Shown piece after piece: positions 18,989-27,939 of a stretch of 64,000 bases of DNA. Positions within the stretch are counted from its first letter, which is position 1, and the number at the start of each line of letters is the position of its first letter. Made by a program: the position numbers and the translations under genes. The stretch comes from Borrelia miyamotoi (GTDB lineage: Bacteria; Spirochaetota; Spirochaetia; Borreliales; Borreliaceae): contig NZ_AP024371.1 in the NCBI RefSeq assembly GCF_019668505.1, positions 496,001 through 560,000 of the forward strand, in the 5' to 3' direction. The notes below the pieces were generated by a model. It was not told the origin of the DNA. It searched no databases and saw only the letters and a list, made by a program, of their open reading frames with translations.

Positions 18989-20242
18989 GTGAGATATATA
19001 TTTTTATTTTTAGTAGTTGGTAATCTAAATCTATTTGCATTTGAGAATTTTTTTTATGATTTTAGTGTTAGATCAAATTATGAAAAGCATTTTCATTCAA
19101 GTAATCTTGCTAAAAAAATGAAACCTCAAAAATATTATATTTCAGATAATTATTATGTTGAAGTATCAAATTCAATATTGGGAGATTACGCTTATTATTC
19201 TTTTTTTAACCGAAAAGATGGTGTATCTTATATTTTTCCAGGCTCTTATGTGATTAAAGTCGGAAGACATGGTATTGAACAGGTAAAGATATTTTTCTTA
19301 AATAGAGCAGACACTTTTATTAGAATAAAAGCAAATGATGTTCACTCTAGTGCTGACTTTTATTTGATAGATACTTTGATTCATAAAGATGTTAAATTGC
19401 CTTTTAAAATTGGTGATATTGCTATTGGTTCTTTTCTAGAAATAGCAAAATATATTGGTGATTTTGTTGATTTTGGACTTTTTAATCCACAACACCTTAA
19501 AGTTCATGAGAATGTTTCTAATATTGTTGACAGTCTGAGAACTTTTTTAAAATTTTCATCTCCAATTTTTGAAGTTAATGATGGGGCTATGAATGAATTA
19601 GGTGAGATGGTCTATATTAAAACTGGTGAACCTCAAAGAGAGCCTCAAGGTTTTAATTGTTCTGGATTTGGTAAATGGGTGGCAGATTCAATTTATAAGA
19701 CAATGACAGGAAAACTTTTGAAAATAGAGGATCTTAAGGTTAGGCATATTGGAATTAGAGGTAATAGCTTTACTAATTATTATGAATTTAGTCTGGACCC
19801 ATTTTTTGGACTTGACTGGACTCGTAATATTGCCTATAAGCTTAAAAATATTAATTCTAATTTGGATTTGTCTAAGGTTAAGGAGTTGGATGTAAATAGC
19901 GTTGGTTTTCTTAAATACATTGATAATCGTGGATATGAGATTGATAATTTAGAGTTTATTTTGTATTATCTAGCTGTAAAGGAGCCTGGTCATATATATT
20001 TTGGCTCAATTAGTACAACAATTAATAAATTTCCAGGAAAATTGTTTCATAAGCATGTTGTTGTATTATTTCCATTTATTGATAAAGAATCTATTTTTAG
20101 AGTATCCTTAATGGAAGTTAATGATGAAACTTCTATTAAATCACTTGGAGGTAGATATCCAAATTCATATGTTCATTTAGTTAGAGTCAAAGTTCCTAAT
20201 AATATATCTATAGTACCAATACCAGAAAGGATAAATAATTAG
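18989..20242 (+). CDS. Secreted protein with NlpC/P60-like cysteine motif
   Basis: I do not recognise this 417-residue protein by name. It starts at GTG with a signal peptide (MRYIFLFLVVGNLNLFAFE) and no other membrane helix, so it is probably periplasmic. At residues 222-230 it has FNCSGFGKW, which resembles the catalytic Cys motif of NlpC/P60 peptidases (DCSGF). A candidate His lies at residue 356 in HKHVVVLFP. The 130-residue spacing is longer than usual for that family. It follows der by 17 nt and precedes a HAD phosphatase by 5 nt. Confidence 0.7.
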   Translation: MRYIFLFLVVGNLNLFAFENFFYDFSVRSNYEKHFHSSNLAKKMKPQKYYISDNYYVEVSNSILGDYAYYSFFNRKDGVSYIFPGSYVIKVGRHGIEQVKIFFLNRADTFIRIKANDVHSSADFYLIDTLIHKDVKLPFKIGDIAIGSFLEIAKYIGDFVDFGLFNPQHLKVHENVSNIVDSLRTFLKFSSPIFEVNDGAMNELGEMVYIKTGEPQREPQGFNCSGFGKWVADSIYKTMTGKLLKIEDLKVRHIGIRGNSFTNYYEFSLDPFFGLDWTRNIAYKLKNINSNLDLSKVKELDVNSVGFLKYIDNRGYEIDNLEFILYYLAVKEPGHIYFGSISTTINKFPGKLFHKHVVVLFPFIDKESIFRVSLMEVNDETSIKSLGGRYPNSYVHLVRVKVPNNISIVPIPERINN

Positions 20243-20247
20243 ATATT

Positions 20248-20934
20248 ATGATAAAGGCTGTGATATTTGATTTCGATGGAACTCTTTATCCTGAGATTGG
20301 TCTAAATTTATCAATGTTTTCTGATTTTTTAAGGAATATTAAATTTTTTTTAGCTTTTAAAAAGGTAAGAAAAGAAATAAGACTTTTGCAAAGTGGTCAA
20401 AGTGTGCCTTCTAATAAGGATGAGTTGATGTCCATGCAAGTTGAAATGCTTGCTAATTATCTAGGTTTCAATCCAAATAGGTGTGAATTATTATTGAATA
20501 AAATATACTATGGTGCGTCTTTTGGAGATAGATTTAGAAGTTTAAAACCGTATTCGGGAGTTCATGATTTGATTTACTCTCTTAAATCTAGGGGAATAAA
20601 ATTGGGGGTGATGTCAGATTTTCCTATTGCAACTCGTGTGAGTAATTTATTAGGTATTGAAGATAGTTTTTGGGATATTCTTTATTCATCAGAGGATACT
20701 GGTTACTTAAAACCACACAAAATAGCTTTTTTAAGAATTGTAGATGAATTGGGAATAGATAACAATCATATTTTGTATGTTGGCAATTCTTATGAGTATG
20801 ATATTTTGGGTGCTAGTAGTGTGTGTATGAAAACGGCTTTTTTTTCTAAAAAAAGATTGTTTAAAGATATTAGGTGTGATTTTATTTTTAATAATTATAA
20901 AAACTTGCAAAGATATATACTTTTAAATATATAG
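20248..20934 (+). CDS. HAD-superfamily hydrolase
   Basis: A 228-residue haloacid-dehalogenase-type phosphatase. Motif I is VIFDFDGTLY (Asp8 and Asp10), motif II is GVMSDFP, motif III is the Lys in GYLKPHK and motif IV is LYVGNSYEYDILGA. An alpha-helical cap of about 70 residues lies between motifs I and II. The set suggests a small phosphorylated substrate; which one cannot be told. It lies between a secreted protein and the giant coiled-coil gene, all in one direction and closely spaced. Confidence 0.85.
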   Translation: MIKAVIFDFDGTLYPEIGLNLSMFSDFLRNIKFFLAFKKVRKEIRLLQSGQSVPSNKDELMSMQVEMLANYLGFNPNRCELLLNKIYYGASFGDRFRSLKPYSGVHDLIYSLKSRGIKLGVMSDFPIATRVSNLLGIEDSFWDILYSSEDTGYLKPHKIAFLRIVDELGIDNNHILYVGNSYEYDILGASSVCMKTAFFSKKRLFKDIRCDFIFNNYKNLQRYILLNI

Positions 20935-20952
20935 AGTGTGGGTAAAGTATTT

Positions 20953-23900
20953 ATGGTAGATTTTGTAACCATTTTGATTAATCTCTTATTGGTTTTTATA
21001 ATTTTATTTATTTATAGGCAGTATGATAGACGTTCAAGAGCTTTAGATAAGATTAAAAAATTTATCGATATTGCTAAGGATAATCTTGAAGATTTTATTG
21101 ATGAGAAGACAAAAGAGATTAATAATCTTGCTGTTGATATGGAGGCATATCAACGTTCTAGTATAGAGATCATAAAAAGAATAGATGAAGTTCAGCAAAA
21201 AATTAAAAATAAAAGTAATGATTTTGCAGAAGTTGAAAAGAAAATAGCTTATCACGATTCCATGCTGAAAGAGCTAGATGACATGGCCCTTAAGGTACAA
21301 GACAATATACAAAGACTTCAAATGGATGGAAAAATAGTAGATAAACTTTCAAAAACCTTAAAGAATTTTAATACTCAGATTGATTCTGTTGATTCTAGAT
21401 TAAGTACAGTTTTTGAAAAGTTTGATAAGACAAATAGGGAAAATCTTGAGGCAATCAAGATTGAGAGTTGGGATAAATTTGATAATACTATTAAAGAATT
21501 TAGTGTGAGAGTAGATAATCTGGACAGAGATCTTATTTCTTATCAAGAATCTTTGGTAATGCTTGAAGAGAGAAAGATAGAAATGTTAGATAGGGGTAAC
21601 GAAAAGCTTGAGAGTGAGTTTAAGACGTTTTTGCTTAAGATGGAATCTAGTATAGATAATTATGATAAATCAATGAAGGATTCTTTTATTATATATGAAA
21701 ATAAATGTAAATCAATCGAAAATTCCCTTGATCTTATTATGGAACAAGCTAAGACTAAGATTAATGATAAAGAAGATTTTATTTTAACCAGATTGAATGA
21801 AGAGCTACAGATAAAGTTTGATGAAGTCTTTATGTATGTTGATGAGCGTTCCAATCAGATGAGAAATAAACTTGAAGGCAAATTGAAATTAATAGATGAT
21901 GAAATTTCTTCTGTCAGTTCTGTTTTTAAGGACAATACCTATTCTAGATTGAATTCTCTTGAAGAGACTATAAAACAAGAAATGAGACAGTATGAAGAGC
22001 AATTTGCAGATATTTTGGAGCAATTTAGAGTTCAAGTTGAATCTAATGTTGGAGATATTTATAAAGAATATGGTATTAAGATAAATCAATTTGATCAAAA
22101 CATAAAAGAGAGAATAGAACGTAGTTTAGAAAATGCTAATTTGAGAATAGAAAGTGTTCAGAGTAACGTTTTAACATTGCTTGATGGCTTTGAAAGAGAT
22201 TCTAATAGAATATATGTTGAATTTAAGGAAAAAGTTAAAGGGGATATTGATAATTTTAATGAGAATATATTTTCAAGGGTTAATAATGTTGGAGGTGAGT
22301 TGGAATTAAGGATTTCAAATGTTACCACAGATATTAAAGATAAGATCTCCAAGTTGGATAATAGAGTATACTCAGATCTTGAAAAAATAAATGAAAGATT
22401 TGTTAGTGGCTATTCATATTTAGATACTAGTATTAGTTCAAAGTATGAAACTCTCTTAGAAACTTTGAAATTAAAAAGTGGTGAATTAGAGACTCAGCTG
22501 GAAAATAGTTATAAAAATGTGACAGATAAGTTTGATCGTTCTATTAATGATTTTACTTTTAAGTATGATGAAAGATTTAATAAAATCTCTGAGAGATCAG
22601 ATTCTGATTATCAAAATTTTGAAATTACTAGCAAAAAGATAAAAGAAGGTATAAGTTCTTTAAATGATTTGTTGGTTAAAGATTTTGAGACTTTAAGAAG
22701 AGATTTTGAATCCAATTTGAATAATGTGGTTACTGATATTAATCATGAGTTATCTGATTTAAAGAGTCGTTATGGAGAGGATATAGGTGAATTTATTAGG
22801 CAAATGGAATCTAGCAAGTTGCAGCATGAACATTGGCAAAGGGAAGTAAATTCTAATTTAGAAAATGTTAAGTTTGATTTAAGTAGAACAAATGAAGAAT
22901 TTTTAAATTTGATTGAAGTTCAAAGAACAAAAGGAAAAGAACTTAGTGAGAATATTTTCAATGAACTCTCAGAACATATTCAAAAGAAAGCAATGGACAT
23001 GCATAATAATTGGAAAAATGAGCTTATTGTTTTAAACAAATCTTTACTTGATATTAAGATTTCAAGTGAAGATTTACTTTTATCAGTTTCTTCAAAGATC
23101 GAGTCTTTTGAAAAAGATGTTGGTGAAAGGCTTGAGTATGTAACATTAAAGACAGAGGACTTTGAAAGTTCAATATTAGATAAGTATAAAGAATTAAGAG
23201 ATATGTCATATAATAACAGTGAAGGAATTTTATCTGGGGTTAAGGACTTTATAGATAATCAGGCTGAAATAATTCACGATAAAGTCATTATAATGCTTAA
23301 TGAGCTTAATGAAGGATTTTCGAATAGAGAGGAGTTAATTAAAGAAAAAATAGAAGAGCTTGATTATAGAGTTAAAGACTTTAAAGTTGAGTGTGAGGAT
23401 GTTTTAAATAAAATTAGGTCAGATCTTGATGGATTTATTGAATCTAGGGTTCAGAAAGTGTCTGAAATTAAAATAGATAATCAAAAGCAAATAGATGATT
23501 TTTTAAATAGATTATCAGAAGATATTTTAAGCAAAAGGGATATACTTAATGGTGAGATAGATAGTAAGCTTAATGATTGGCAAGGTAAGTTGAGTGAAAT
23601 ATCTGTTAATGTTGAGAATGTATTATCATCAGGGAAGATTGATATAACTTCTATCGATTCTGAGATTACTTTAAAAATTGGTGAGCTTAAGACTACTTTT
23701 GAAAGTCTTGAGGGTTATTATCTTGAAAAAATAGATGAATTTAGAAATCAAGGAAATGTATATTCAGATGAGCTTCTGAAAAATATTATGAATCATTTTG
23801 ATGCAGATACTAAGCAACTTGAGGAAAGTTTATCTAAGAAATTTGCTACAGTTTTAAAAAGATCAGAAGAGTTTGTTAAGGAAGTTGATAGTTTGCTTAA

Positions 23901-26900
23901 TGATAAGAGGACAGATATTACTTCATTCCAGTCAAGTATTGATATTACTATTGATTCTTTGAACTCAAGATTTAATGATGTGGGTAGAGAAATTAATGAG
24001 AAATATAATAAAGTGATATCTGATTCTAGAGAATATTCAGAAATCCTCGCAAATAAATTAGAGAATGAGATAGGATATGATATTGAAAATTTAAATAGAA
24101 GACTTGCAGATAAAATAGATGTGCTTAGTAAAAATATGGATGAAAGTTTGGAAAGTTTTAAATCATCTTTTGATGTATCAAAGTATCAAGTTGAAAATTT
24201 TGAGATTAAGCTTAAGGACATAATAGAAGAAGAGGAATTAAGGATTGGTGCATTGCTTAAAGAAGTTGAGCAGCAGTATAGAATTAGGCGAGAAGAAGCA
24301 ATTGATTATAGGAGAAATATAGATAATGATATTGCTCAATTAAGAGAGCACTTTGTAGAAGTAATTAATGAACTTAAGAATAATATTGAGGATAAATCTG
24401 ATTTTTTAAATGATCTTTATAAAGAAAGATTCAAGATTATTGAGAATAATTTTGATGAGAGATATTTAGCATTTTTTATTGAGAGCGAAGGTGCTATTTC
24501 AAAAATTCGAGATGAAATATATAAGATACTTGCAGATAATGATGAGCATTTGAAGACAAAAATTTCTGATATGGAGCATCATTTTGAGATGATTGAGGAA
24601 AGGTCAAAAGAAATTTTGGAACTTGAAGAAGATCTAGGAAAGAGAATACAAGAAAATAATAGTAGAATATATCATCAATTTGATACCATTAAATCTGGCA
24701 TTGAAGAGGAAATGAAAGCTCAATTTGATATGTGTATGATGAAAGCTACTGCTTCAATTGATGATGAGATTAAAAAGTATGAGCATGGAATTAATGAGAG
24801 GATATCTGCTCTTCAGTTAATTGAAAATAGTTTTGCAATGATAGAGAAAGATTTAAAGGCTAAGATTAGTGAATCTCATAGTGAGTTAGGCAAGATTCTA
24901 GATTTAAGATACAGTGATATTGAGGATAAGTATGATGAGAGACATTTACTAATAGAGAAAAAAATAGATGATAAGACTAATTCTATTGATGAGATGATTG
25001 CAGAGAAATATGCAGAACTTGAGGGTAAGTATGATGAGAGACATTTACTAATAGAGAAAAAAATAGATGATAAGACTAATTCTATTGATGAGATGATTGC
25101 AGAGAAATATGCAGAACTTGAGGGTAAGTATGATGAGAGACATTTACTAATAGAGAAAAAAATAGATGATAAGACTAATTCTATTGATGAGATGATTGCA
25201 GAGAAATATGCAGAACTTGAGGGTAAGTATGATGAGAGACATTTACTAATAGAGAAAAAAATAGATGATAAGACTAATTCTATTGATGAGATGATTGCAG
25301 AGAAATATGCAGAACTTGAGGGTAAGTATGATAAGAGGCATTTACTAATAGAGAAAAAAATGGATGATAGAACTAATTCTATTGATGAGATGATTGCAGA
25401 GAAATATGCAGAACTTGAGGGTAAGTATGATGAGAGACATTTACTAATAGAGAAAAAAATAGATGATAAGACTAATTCTATTGATGAGATGATTGCAAAT
25501 AAATATGCAGAACTTGATAGTAAATATTTCAATATGCATCTTGATATGGAAAATAGATTAAATACATGTGTGTCTGAGCTGAGTGCAGAACTTTTTCATT
25601 CAAGTGAAAAGATGGACAGTGAGATTAAGGAGCAATTGAGGACTCTTGGTGAGCTTAAAGTAAATTTGAGTAATATTGAAGGAGATGTGTTAAAACTTAA
25701 GGAGGATTCTTATCACAATGTGTCATCCCATCTTAAACTTCTTGAAGAGGATTTTTGTGAAGATTTAAAGACAAGGAGCGAAAATCTAAAAACTTCTTTA
25801 GAGAAGTTTGTAACATTCTCAGAGCAAAGAATCGGGGATTTAGAAAAAGATATAATGAAGAGCTTAGAAGATAAAACTGTTCTTTTGCATAACTTTAAGA
25901 TTGAAATTGATCGGGAACTTATGCTTAATAAAGAAAGTCTTTGCTCAGAATTTAATAAAGAGTTTGATATCAGAAAACAAGATGCAGAAAGTAAGATAAT
26001 TTTAATGGAGACTGATGTTACCAATCGAATAGATGAGTTTATTAGATTGGTAGACAATCGTCAAAATAGTGTTGACTCTTGGTTTTTAAAAATTAAAGAT
26101 GATATGACAAGTTGGCAAGAAAATACTTATAAAGATCTTGAAGAGCAAGCAGGCATTACAAAGCGGAATTTAATTGAAATTAAGAGTGATGTTTCTACTA
26201 TTGAGAGTGGCTTAGAAATTGTTAGAGGCAGTGTTAAGCAAAGAGCAAAAGAAATTTTTGATCGTTTAAATGGAGATATTGAGGAATTTGAGAACAGGTC
26301 TTATCTTAACTTGAAAAATATTTCAGATAATGTTCAGGATAAAGTTTTAAATATTGAAACTTTCATGGATTCTAAGATTAGATCTATAGATGATAAGATA
26401 AGTTCGCTTGTAGAAGAGATTGCAACACAAGTGGAGATTAAATTTTTAAGTCAGCAGAAAGATATTGAAGATAAAATTATTGAGACTAATGAGAAATTAG
26501 AATATGAATTAAATCTAATGACTTCTAAGATTGATGAGGAAAAGCAAAAAATTTCAAGCAAATTTTTAAGTGATAAGGATAGTTTTGAATCTCAAGTGAA
26601 ATTGATGCAGGATGATATTTGGAGGATTTCTGAAAAATTGAATACATATAGAGTGGATATTGAAAGAACGATTAGAGAAAATTATGATTCTTTTTCCAGT
26701 TCTGTTAAAGAGGAGTATGTTGCTTTTGAAAATGAAATTAAGAATAGTATGCATTATTCAGAAGAAGATATAAAATCTTTAAAAGATAGCTTGAGGGTTC
26801 AAGTTAATAGCATAGAGTCTGAGTTTAAGGATACATATAATCAAATGATTAAGGGTATTGATGAAAATATATCACAGCTTAAGTTAAAGGTGTTGAACTA

Positions 26901-27939
26901 TGATAGTGATCTGAGTCATTTTATTGATGATATGAAGGATAATTTAATTGTATACAAGGCTGATTTGAGAGAAGAGCTTGATAGTCGCTATGCTACCATA
27001 AGTGCTAAGCTTGAGAATTTTAAAAAGCTTGAAATTGAACTTCATAGAAATAATGAGATTCTTAAAGAAGTTTATTATTTCAAAGATAACTTGGAAAAGT
27101 TACGGGAAAATTTAGCAAAAGAAATTAATCTTGTTCAAGTATATAAGGATAACTTTGAAGATATTAGTAGAGAAATTGAGGATATTAAAGGTAAATCATC
27201 AGATGTTGTTAAAGTATTTAATGATTTAAAGATGCATCAAATGGATATACAGGAAATTAAAAGAGATCTTGGTCAATTTCTTGAGTTTTATGCTTCCTTT
27301 AAAGAGAGATATAAGAAATTTACAGAATCTTATGATGAAATTCAAATTTACAAAACTAAGCTTAGGGAGATAAAGGAAGAGCAACATAGTATCCTTGACA
27401 ATTATGATAGGATTAGTAATAAAGATAGTATATTAAAATCTACATTAGAATCTGTTGATAAAAATTTTGATTTAATAAGTGAAATAGAGGATAGAATGCA
27501 GGCCTTATTGAAGGAGAGTGCTGGGTTTCAGCAGAGTCTTGTTGATTTGAGAGATATTATGTCAGAACTGTTAATAAATAAAGATTTATCACAGGAAGTG
27601 CTAAATAATGTTCAAACTCTTAAAGAAATGGTAGGGGAGATTGAAAATAAATTAGAACATACTAGGGATATAAGAGAAAAGGTTGCTAAATCTGAGACGA
27701 GACTAGAAAATTTAAATATTGCTGCGGAGGAGAGAATTAAAACCCTTGGAATTCTTGTAAAAACAGAATCTAAGTATAAGGATAATGTTGGTCTTAATAA
27801 TGAAACAGTCAGAGATTCTGTCATTAAACTTATGAGACAGGGTTGGAGTGTCTTGGAAATTTCAAGGGCTACTAAATTATCTGTTGGAGAGGTTGAGCTT
27901 ATTTTGGAGCTTGGAATTAGTAATAAAAGTGATGATTAA
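20953..27939 (+). CDS. Giant membrane-anchored coiled-coil protein
   Basis: The gene encodes about 2,328 residues. One N-terminal membrane helix (VDFVTILINLLLVFIILFIY) is followed directly by over 2,200 residues of charged, Glu/Lys/Asp/Ile-rich coiled coil with very few Cys or Pro. Residues 1326-1523 are six 33-residue tandem repeats. The last 40 residues form a helix-turn-helix-like tail (LMRQGWSVLEISRATKLSVG). ATG 20953 is preferred over the in-frame GTG at 20938; neither has a clear Shine-Dalgarno. The stop overlaps the pheS start. The topology suggests a long cytoplasmic rod tethered to the inner membrane, but the function is unknown. Confidence 0.88.
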   Translation: MVDFVTILINLLLVFIILFIYRQYDRRSRALDKIKKFIDIAKDNLEDFIDEKTKEINNLAVDMEAYQRSSIEIIKRIDEVQQKIKNKSNDFAEVEKKIAYHDSMLKELDDMALKVQDNIQRLQMDGKIVDKLSKTLKNFNTQIDSVDSRLSTVFEKFDKTNRENLEAIKIESWDKFDNTIKEFSVRVDNLDRDLISYQESLVMLEERKIEMLDRGNEKLESEFKTFLLKMESSIDNYDKSMKDSFIIYENKCKSIENSLDLIMEQAKTKINDKEDFILTRLNEELQIKFDEVFMYVDERSNQMRNKLEGKLKLIDDEISSVSSVFKDNTYSRLNSLEETIKQEMRQYEEQFADILEQFRVQVESNVGDIYKEYGIKINQFDQNIKERIERSLENANLRIESVQSNVLTLLDGFERDSNRIYVEFKEKVKGDIDNFNENIFSRVNNVGGELELRISNVTTDIKDKISKLDNRVYSDLEKINERFVSGYSYLDTSISSKYETLLETLKLKSGELETQLENSYKNVTDKFDRSINDFTFKYDERFNKISERSDSDYQNFEITSKKIKEGISSLNDLLVKDFETLRRDFESNLNNVVTDINHELSDLKSRYGEDIGEFIRQMESSKLQHEHWQREVNSNLENVKFDLSRTNEEFLNLIEVQRTKGKELSENIFNELSEHIQKKAMDMHNNWKNELIVLNKSLLDIKISSEDLLLSVSSKIESFEKDVGERLEYVTLKTEDFESSILDKYKELRDMSYNNSEGILSGVKDFIDNQAEIIHDKVIIMLNELNEGFSNREELIKEKIEELDYRVKDFKVECEDVLNKIRSDLDGFIESRVQKVSEIKIDNQKQIDDFLNRLSEDILSKRDILNGEIDSKLNDWQGKLSEISVNVENVLSSGKIDITSIDSEITLKIGELKTTFESLEGYYLEKIDEFRNQGNVYSDELLKNIMNHFDADTKQLEESLSKKFATVLKRSEEFVKEVDSLLNDKRTDITSFQSSIDITIDSLNSRFNDVGREINEKYNKVISDSREYSEILANKLENEIGYDIENLNRRLADKIDVLSKNMDESLESFKSSFDVSKYQVENFEIKLKDIIEEEELRIGALLKEVEQQYRIRREEAIDYRRNIDNDIAQLREHFVEVINELKNNIEDKSDFLNDLYKERFKIIENNFDERYLAFFIESEGAISKIRDEIYKILADNDEHLKTKISDMEHHFEMIEERSKEILELEEDLGKRIQENNSRIYHQFDTIKSGIEEEMKAQFDMCMMKATASIDDEIKKYEHGINERISALQLIENSFAMIEKDLKAKISESHSELGKILDLRYSDIEDKYDERHLLIEKKIDDKTNSIDEMIAEKYAELEGKYDERHLLIEKKIDDKTNSIDEMIAEKYAELEGKYDERHLLIEKKIDDKTNSIDEMIAEKYAELEGKYDERHLLIEKKIDDKTNSIDEMIAEKYAELEGKYDKRHLLIEKKMDDRTNSIDEMIAEKYAELEGKYDERHLLIEKKIDDKTNSIDEMIANKYAELDSKYFNMHLDMENRLNTCVSELSAELFHSSEKMDSEIKEQLRTLGELKVNLSNIEGDVLKLKEDSYHNVSSHLKLLEEDFCEDLKTRSENLKTSLEKFVTFSEQRIGDLEKDIMKSLEDKTVLLHNFKIEIDRELMLNKESLCSEFNKEFDIRKQDAESKIILMETDVTNRIDEFIRLVDNRQNSVDSWFLKIKDDMTSWQENTYKDLEEQAGITKRNLIEIKSDVSTIESGLEIVRGSVKQRAKEIFDRLNGDIEEFENRSYLNLKNISDNVQDKVLNIETFMDSKIRSIDDKISSLVEEIATQVEIKFLSQQKDIEDKIIETNEKLEYELNLMTSKIDEEKQKISSKFLSDKDSFESQVKLMQDDIWRISEKLNTYRVDIERTIRENYDSFSSSVKEEYVAFENEIKNSMHYSEEDIKSLKDSLRVQVNSIESEFKDTYNQMIKGIDENISQLKLKVLNYDSDLSHFIDDMKDNLIVYKADLREELDSRYATISAKLENFKKLEIELHRNNEILKEVYYFKDNLEKLRENLAKEINLVQVYKDNFEDISREIEDIKGKSSDVVKVFNDLKMHQMDIQEIKRDLGQFLEFYASFKERYKKFTESYDEIQIYKTKLREIKEEQHSILDNYDRISNKDSILKSTLESVDKNFDLISEIEDRMQALLKESAGFQQSLVDLRDIMSELLINKDLSQEVLNNVQTLKEMVGEIENKLEHTRDIREKVAKSETRLENLNIAAEERIKTLGILVKTESKYKDNVGLNNETVRDSVIKLMRQGWSVLEISRATKLSVGEVELILELGISNKSDD
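24928..25521 (+). repeat. Six tandem 99-bp repeats in the giant coiled-coil gene
   Basis: The unit encodes KYDERHLLIEKKIDDKTNSI plus DEMIAEKYAELEG, 33 residues. Copies start at 24928, 25027, 25126, 25225, 25324 and 25423. The first four are almost identical in DNA. The fifth has three substitutions (D-E to D-K, I to M, K to R) and the sixth diverges at its end. The length of 33 is three 11-residue hendecads, which fits coiled-coil periodicity. The near-identity points to recent expansion. Confidence 0.95.

Noticed and set aside
24928..25521. CRISPR array
   Set aside because: The units are contiguous, in frame, 99 bp long and have no spacers; they are protein repeats.
24876..25532. A 218-codon minus-strand open frame opposite the 99-bp repeats
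   Set aside because: It is open only because the repeat unit lacks stops on that strand. It has no Shine-Dalgarno and its sequence is a monotonous hydrophobic mirror of the coiled-coil codons.
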